Assembly: GCA_036768485.1 (NCBI GenBank)
Contig: JAVLUZ010000750.1
Coordinates: forward strand, 62,001 to 126,000
DNA: 64,000 nucleotides
Source of the DNA: Mermis nigrescens
Taxonomy: Eukaryota > Nematoda > Enoplea > Mermithida > Mermithidae
Reading direction: 5' to 3'
The notes under the pieces were generated by a model, which made no database searches, was not told the origin of the DNA, and saw only the letters and a list, made by a program, of their open reading frames with translations. The number at the start of each line of letters is the position of its first letter. The first letter of the stretch is position 1. This document shows positions 61,353-64,000 of the stretch, piece by piece. The position numbers and the translations under genes are program-made.

Positions 61353-61898
61353 TAAATAAATAATACATAAATTATTTTTACACCCTACTGTAATAAATAA
61401 CATAAGAGTTGACTCGTTTAATCGAATTGGCATTTTTACGTACTCCTTTAAATTAAAATTCTGTAGCCTTTTTAGAATAAACTGCGCAGAAACGTACTTG
61501 TTATAAATATCGGGCTTGGCATTTGTTTCTACTTTATTTCTGTTTTTGTAGCTTTTTGAATAAAAGCTATGCAGTAATTGTGTATCCGATCCGAAGTCTA
61601 AAAAGTTTTTTTATCATTTCTATTCTCATGAAAAATCTACGTTTTCGGGCTTTTAAGCTCAATTTCGCCCGTTTCTGAAGATATGCATGAAAGTTTAGTT
61701 TGAGAGAACCTAAAATTGTTAATGTTACATAATTATGATTAAATTAGGGACTCGAAGCGCCGGAAAATTGAATCTTTTCACCTTGGGACGTCAGAGAGCT
61801 ACATATGTGTATAGTTTCATACATAGCTGAAAATTATTGATAAAAATTTAGGAAGAAATTCCTCCTCGTTACCCCCTCCTCTCCTGCATACGAGGCCT
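61210..61898. repeat. Family E repeat, diverged
   Basis: CCCCGTATCCAGGAATTAAT at left, CCTGCATACGAGGCCTG at right. The interior includes AATAAATAAATAATACATAA at 61350, possibly used as a poly(A) signal. Confidence 0.45.
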
Positions 61899-62166
61899 GT
61901 GTAGTGTAGCGCGAGCGAAGATCTGTGCCTGAAAAGCATTTTTTAAGTCGGATTATTTATCTTTTTTCTCTTCTACCTTAAATCTTACTTGTTTGTTCAA
62001 TTTTACTTGCAAATTTGCTGTTTTTCTTATTTCTGATATCAGTTTGGCATTTAATTCAGGCTGATGGTTTTAAATTGATTTATTAATTGAAATTTTAATT
62101 TTTTTGGATTAAAGTAGTAACTAATTGCTTATCATAGTGCGTAGCACTGATATTTCGAGATTGTCA

Positions 62167-62413
62167 TCACACATGGGTGGGAGTACGGACCCCCAGAAGG
62201 CCGAATACCCACCCCCTCCTAGAAAACCAAAATACCCCCCAGTATTCAATTTTTCAAATTTTTTTGTTTTTCGCGATTTTCTGATGCCAGTGGATAGTGC
62301 TCCATGAGAAACTTTGAAAATGGTTTTTTCGCTGTACCACCATTTTTGAGTCCATTTTTTATCTGTAAAAAATCTGGCACCCCCAGAATTTCGGTGCTGC
62401 CCGCCCACCTATG
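62167..62413 (-). repeat. Family A repeat, copy 9
   Basis: Reverse orientation; ends TTTCGGTGCTGCCCGCCCAC then CTATG. Confidence 0.75.
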
Positions 62414-62598
62414 ATGGTCATACACACGTATTGGCAGGACTTAAATTCTGTATGATTGGAAGATTCTCGAAAGCAAAAAGTGATTATATGGACGGGCAAA
62501 AACATACTGTTTGACTTGACTTTTTCAACTAATTTCTGTTGAGTGTCTTCAAAAATTTACAAAAATAACAAAAGAAGCAGTCGGAGAAATAAACTTAC

Positions 62599-62671
62599 GG
62601 TGCGTAGCTGATCTAGTGGTGCGTCCATCAATTTCAGAGTCCGAATAACGCATTGGCGTTGACGCGGTTAT
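62599..62671 (-). CDS. Candidate internal exon of unknown gene
   Basis: On the minus strand, acceptor acttcag, then one open frame only (TPMRYSDSEIDGRTTRSATH) to a strong GTAAGT donor. The other two frames are stopped or lack support. No homologue recognised and no partner exon found. Confidence 0.3.
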
Positions 62672-62917
62672 CTGAACTTCTCAGAATCCAAAAGATTTTC
62701 CCAGAATTTTTTATACCAATCGATAGAAACTTGGCGGGAAATATCGTAAAATTGTATTTCGGCCCCAACATAAATTTTTTCGTGAAACAATGTGTTTACA
62801 TGGCGATTCTCGCTGTCGATGTAAAGTGTTAACTATCGGGCGGTTCAAACTAACCCTCATTAGTGTCTCTTTATCAGATTATAAGAAGGAATTAAGGACG
62901 ATTGAGTTATCGTCAGC

Positions 62918-63138
62918 ATAGGTGGGCGGCACCAAAATTCTGGGGGGGGGTTCGAGATTTTTCATAGGCCAAAAAGTGGCGGTATCGCGAAAAGAACCCC
63001 ATGTTTCGACGTTTCTCTTCGAGCACTATCCATTGGCATCCAAAAATTGCTAAAAAAAAACAAAAAATTTCACAAATTGAATTCCGAGGGGTATTTTGGT
63101 TTCTGGGATGGTTGCATACCCCCGCGCCCACGTTTGAT
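62918..63138 (+). repeat. Family A repeat, copy 10
   Basis: CATAGGTGGGCGGCACCAAA at left, CCCCGCGCCCACGTTTG at right. Confidence 0.75.
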
Positions 63139-63334
63139 TGTCAGTAGCCTTCTTATTTATATGCTATAATTAGCGCTGTGCAAATTTGCGCGTGTAGCGA
63201 TTAGCCGATTTATTTCGCTGTGCAATCGTTGCTGATCTATGCCGACAGATTGTTTTCCTTTTTAAGTAAATTCATTTCGTATATTTGACGATATGAATAG
63301 ATTATACACATACATAAAATTGCCCCTATCGCAG

Positions 63335-63486
63335 AATTCGGTTATTTAGTGCCTGCCTACTATGGTCCATTACACGAAATCTTGTGCAAGGAAATCAATT
63401 TTTCTGCTTTCGAGTCAGTAGTTACAAAAGTGGTTTCTAGACAGCGCGGAGTCTGGGGGCTGCACCCCCTAGAACTCAACTTTTAG
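63335..63486 (+). CDS. Coding-like segment, possible exon of an unknown gene
   Basis: After an acceptor-like cctatcgcag it reads FGYLVPAYYGPLHEILC then KEINFSAFESVVTKVVS, open until TAG at 63484. It resembles the segment at 63839-63975 (HEILCKE.NF versus HEVLCMDQNF; VVTKVV versus AVTKAI), so the two are probably duplicated exons. Family unknown; the 3' boundary is unclear. Confidence 0.35.
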
Positions 63487-63510
63487 TAACATCTTGACAG
63501 CCTCCCCACC

Positions 63511-63780
63511 ATAGGTGGGCAGCACCAAAATTCTGGGGGGTGGGTGAAAAAATTTCTGGGGGAGGGGTGAACAAATTTTTAAAGGTCAAAAAATGGTCTT
63601 AAAAGTGGTCGTATGGCATAAAAACACAATTTTTCGACGTTTCTCATCGAGCACTATCCAATGGCATCAAAAAATTGCTAAAAAAAAACAAAAAAATTTT
63701 CCGGGGGGGGGTATTTCGATTTCTGGGGGGGGGGGTATTTCAACTTCTGGGGGGTGCATAACCCTCACGCCCATGTGTGC
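63511..63780 (+). repeat. Family A repeat, copy 11
   Basis: CATAGGTGGGCAGCACCAAA at left, CACGCCCATGTGTGCTCC at right; lies between the two duplicated coding-like segments. Confidence 0.75.
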
Positions 63781-63838
63781 TCCCCACAATTCTGTCGCGG
63801 CCAATGTACATATAATAGGTACCTACCTACATGTATAG

Positions 63839-63975
63839 ACGTACAATTTCACGAAGTCTTGTGTATGGATCAAAATTTTCGCTTTTTGCGTGAATGCAAG
63901 GCGGTCACAAAAGCGATTCAACCAGAAGTAATGATGACCGTAGATACCTACCGACCTACTGTGATTAAGAATTGA
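63839..63975 (+). CDS. Coding-like terminal exon, duplicate of the segment at 63335
   Basis: Acceptor-like catgtatag, then VQFHEVLCMDQNFRFLRECK, AVTKAIQPEVMMTVDTYRP and TVIKN before TGA. Codon composition is unlike the neighbouring repeats. Family unknown. Confidence 0.4.
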
Positions 63976-64000
63976 AAAGCAAGGTAGCCATGCGAAATTG

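Overview
The window is nuclear DNA of a multicellular animal, most likely an invertebrate. Its genes are conserved eukaryotic genes split by GT-AG introns, coding density is very low, and the AT-rich space between exons is packed with diverged interspersed repeats, CR1-like retrotransposon remnants and hAT-type DNA transposons. I cannot name the species. Short TTAGGC-like hexamer runs, splice acceptors sitting directly on start codons, and a LOTUS-Tudor gene would fit a nematode, but that is only a hint.

Layout. Left edge, minus strand: the ubiquinone-biosynthesis gene COQ4 (exons 849-4447, last exon or exons beyond the left edge), then an intronless DNLZ/Tim15-type zinc-finger gene (5480-5959), then LSM2, the U6 snRNA-binding Sm-like protein (8316-12522, four coding exons). 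12.5-24.4 kb has no gene I can support. It holds foldback repeats, CR1 remnants and a 2616-bp hAT-like element with a perfect 8-bp target duplication.

Plus strand, 24465-57084: one large gene reconstructed here exon by exon (18 coding exons, phases consistent, about 1161 residues). It encodes a germ-granule type protein with four LOTUS/OST-HTH domains, a Pro/Ala-rich linker and one extended Tudor domain (TDRD5/TDRD7/Tejas group). Its introns hold most of the repeats, including a CR1 remnant, two 0.4-kb perfect foldback elements and a hAT element with another TIR element nested in it. About 0.7 kb downstream on the same strand lies a short unrecognised gene (57821-61013) with an acidic N-terminus and a coiled-coil-like C-terminus. 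Its stop codon (TGA) is followed in frame by a two-helix membrane-type reading frame. The right end (62-64 kb) has three coding-like segments of unknown function and more repeats.

Repeats fall into families that I label A-H and M in the entries. They share a small hairpin motif (GGCGCGAAGCGCC) and boundary motifs (CATAGGTGGGCAGCACC for A, CTTTGTACATGTACAAAG for B, TTACATGTAAC for C, CCTATGCTGTGCATG for D). The genes are unrelated housekeeping and germline functions and show no pathway link to each other.
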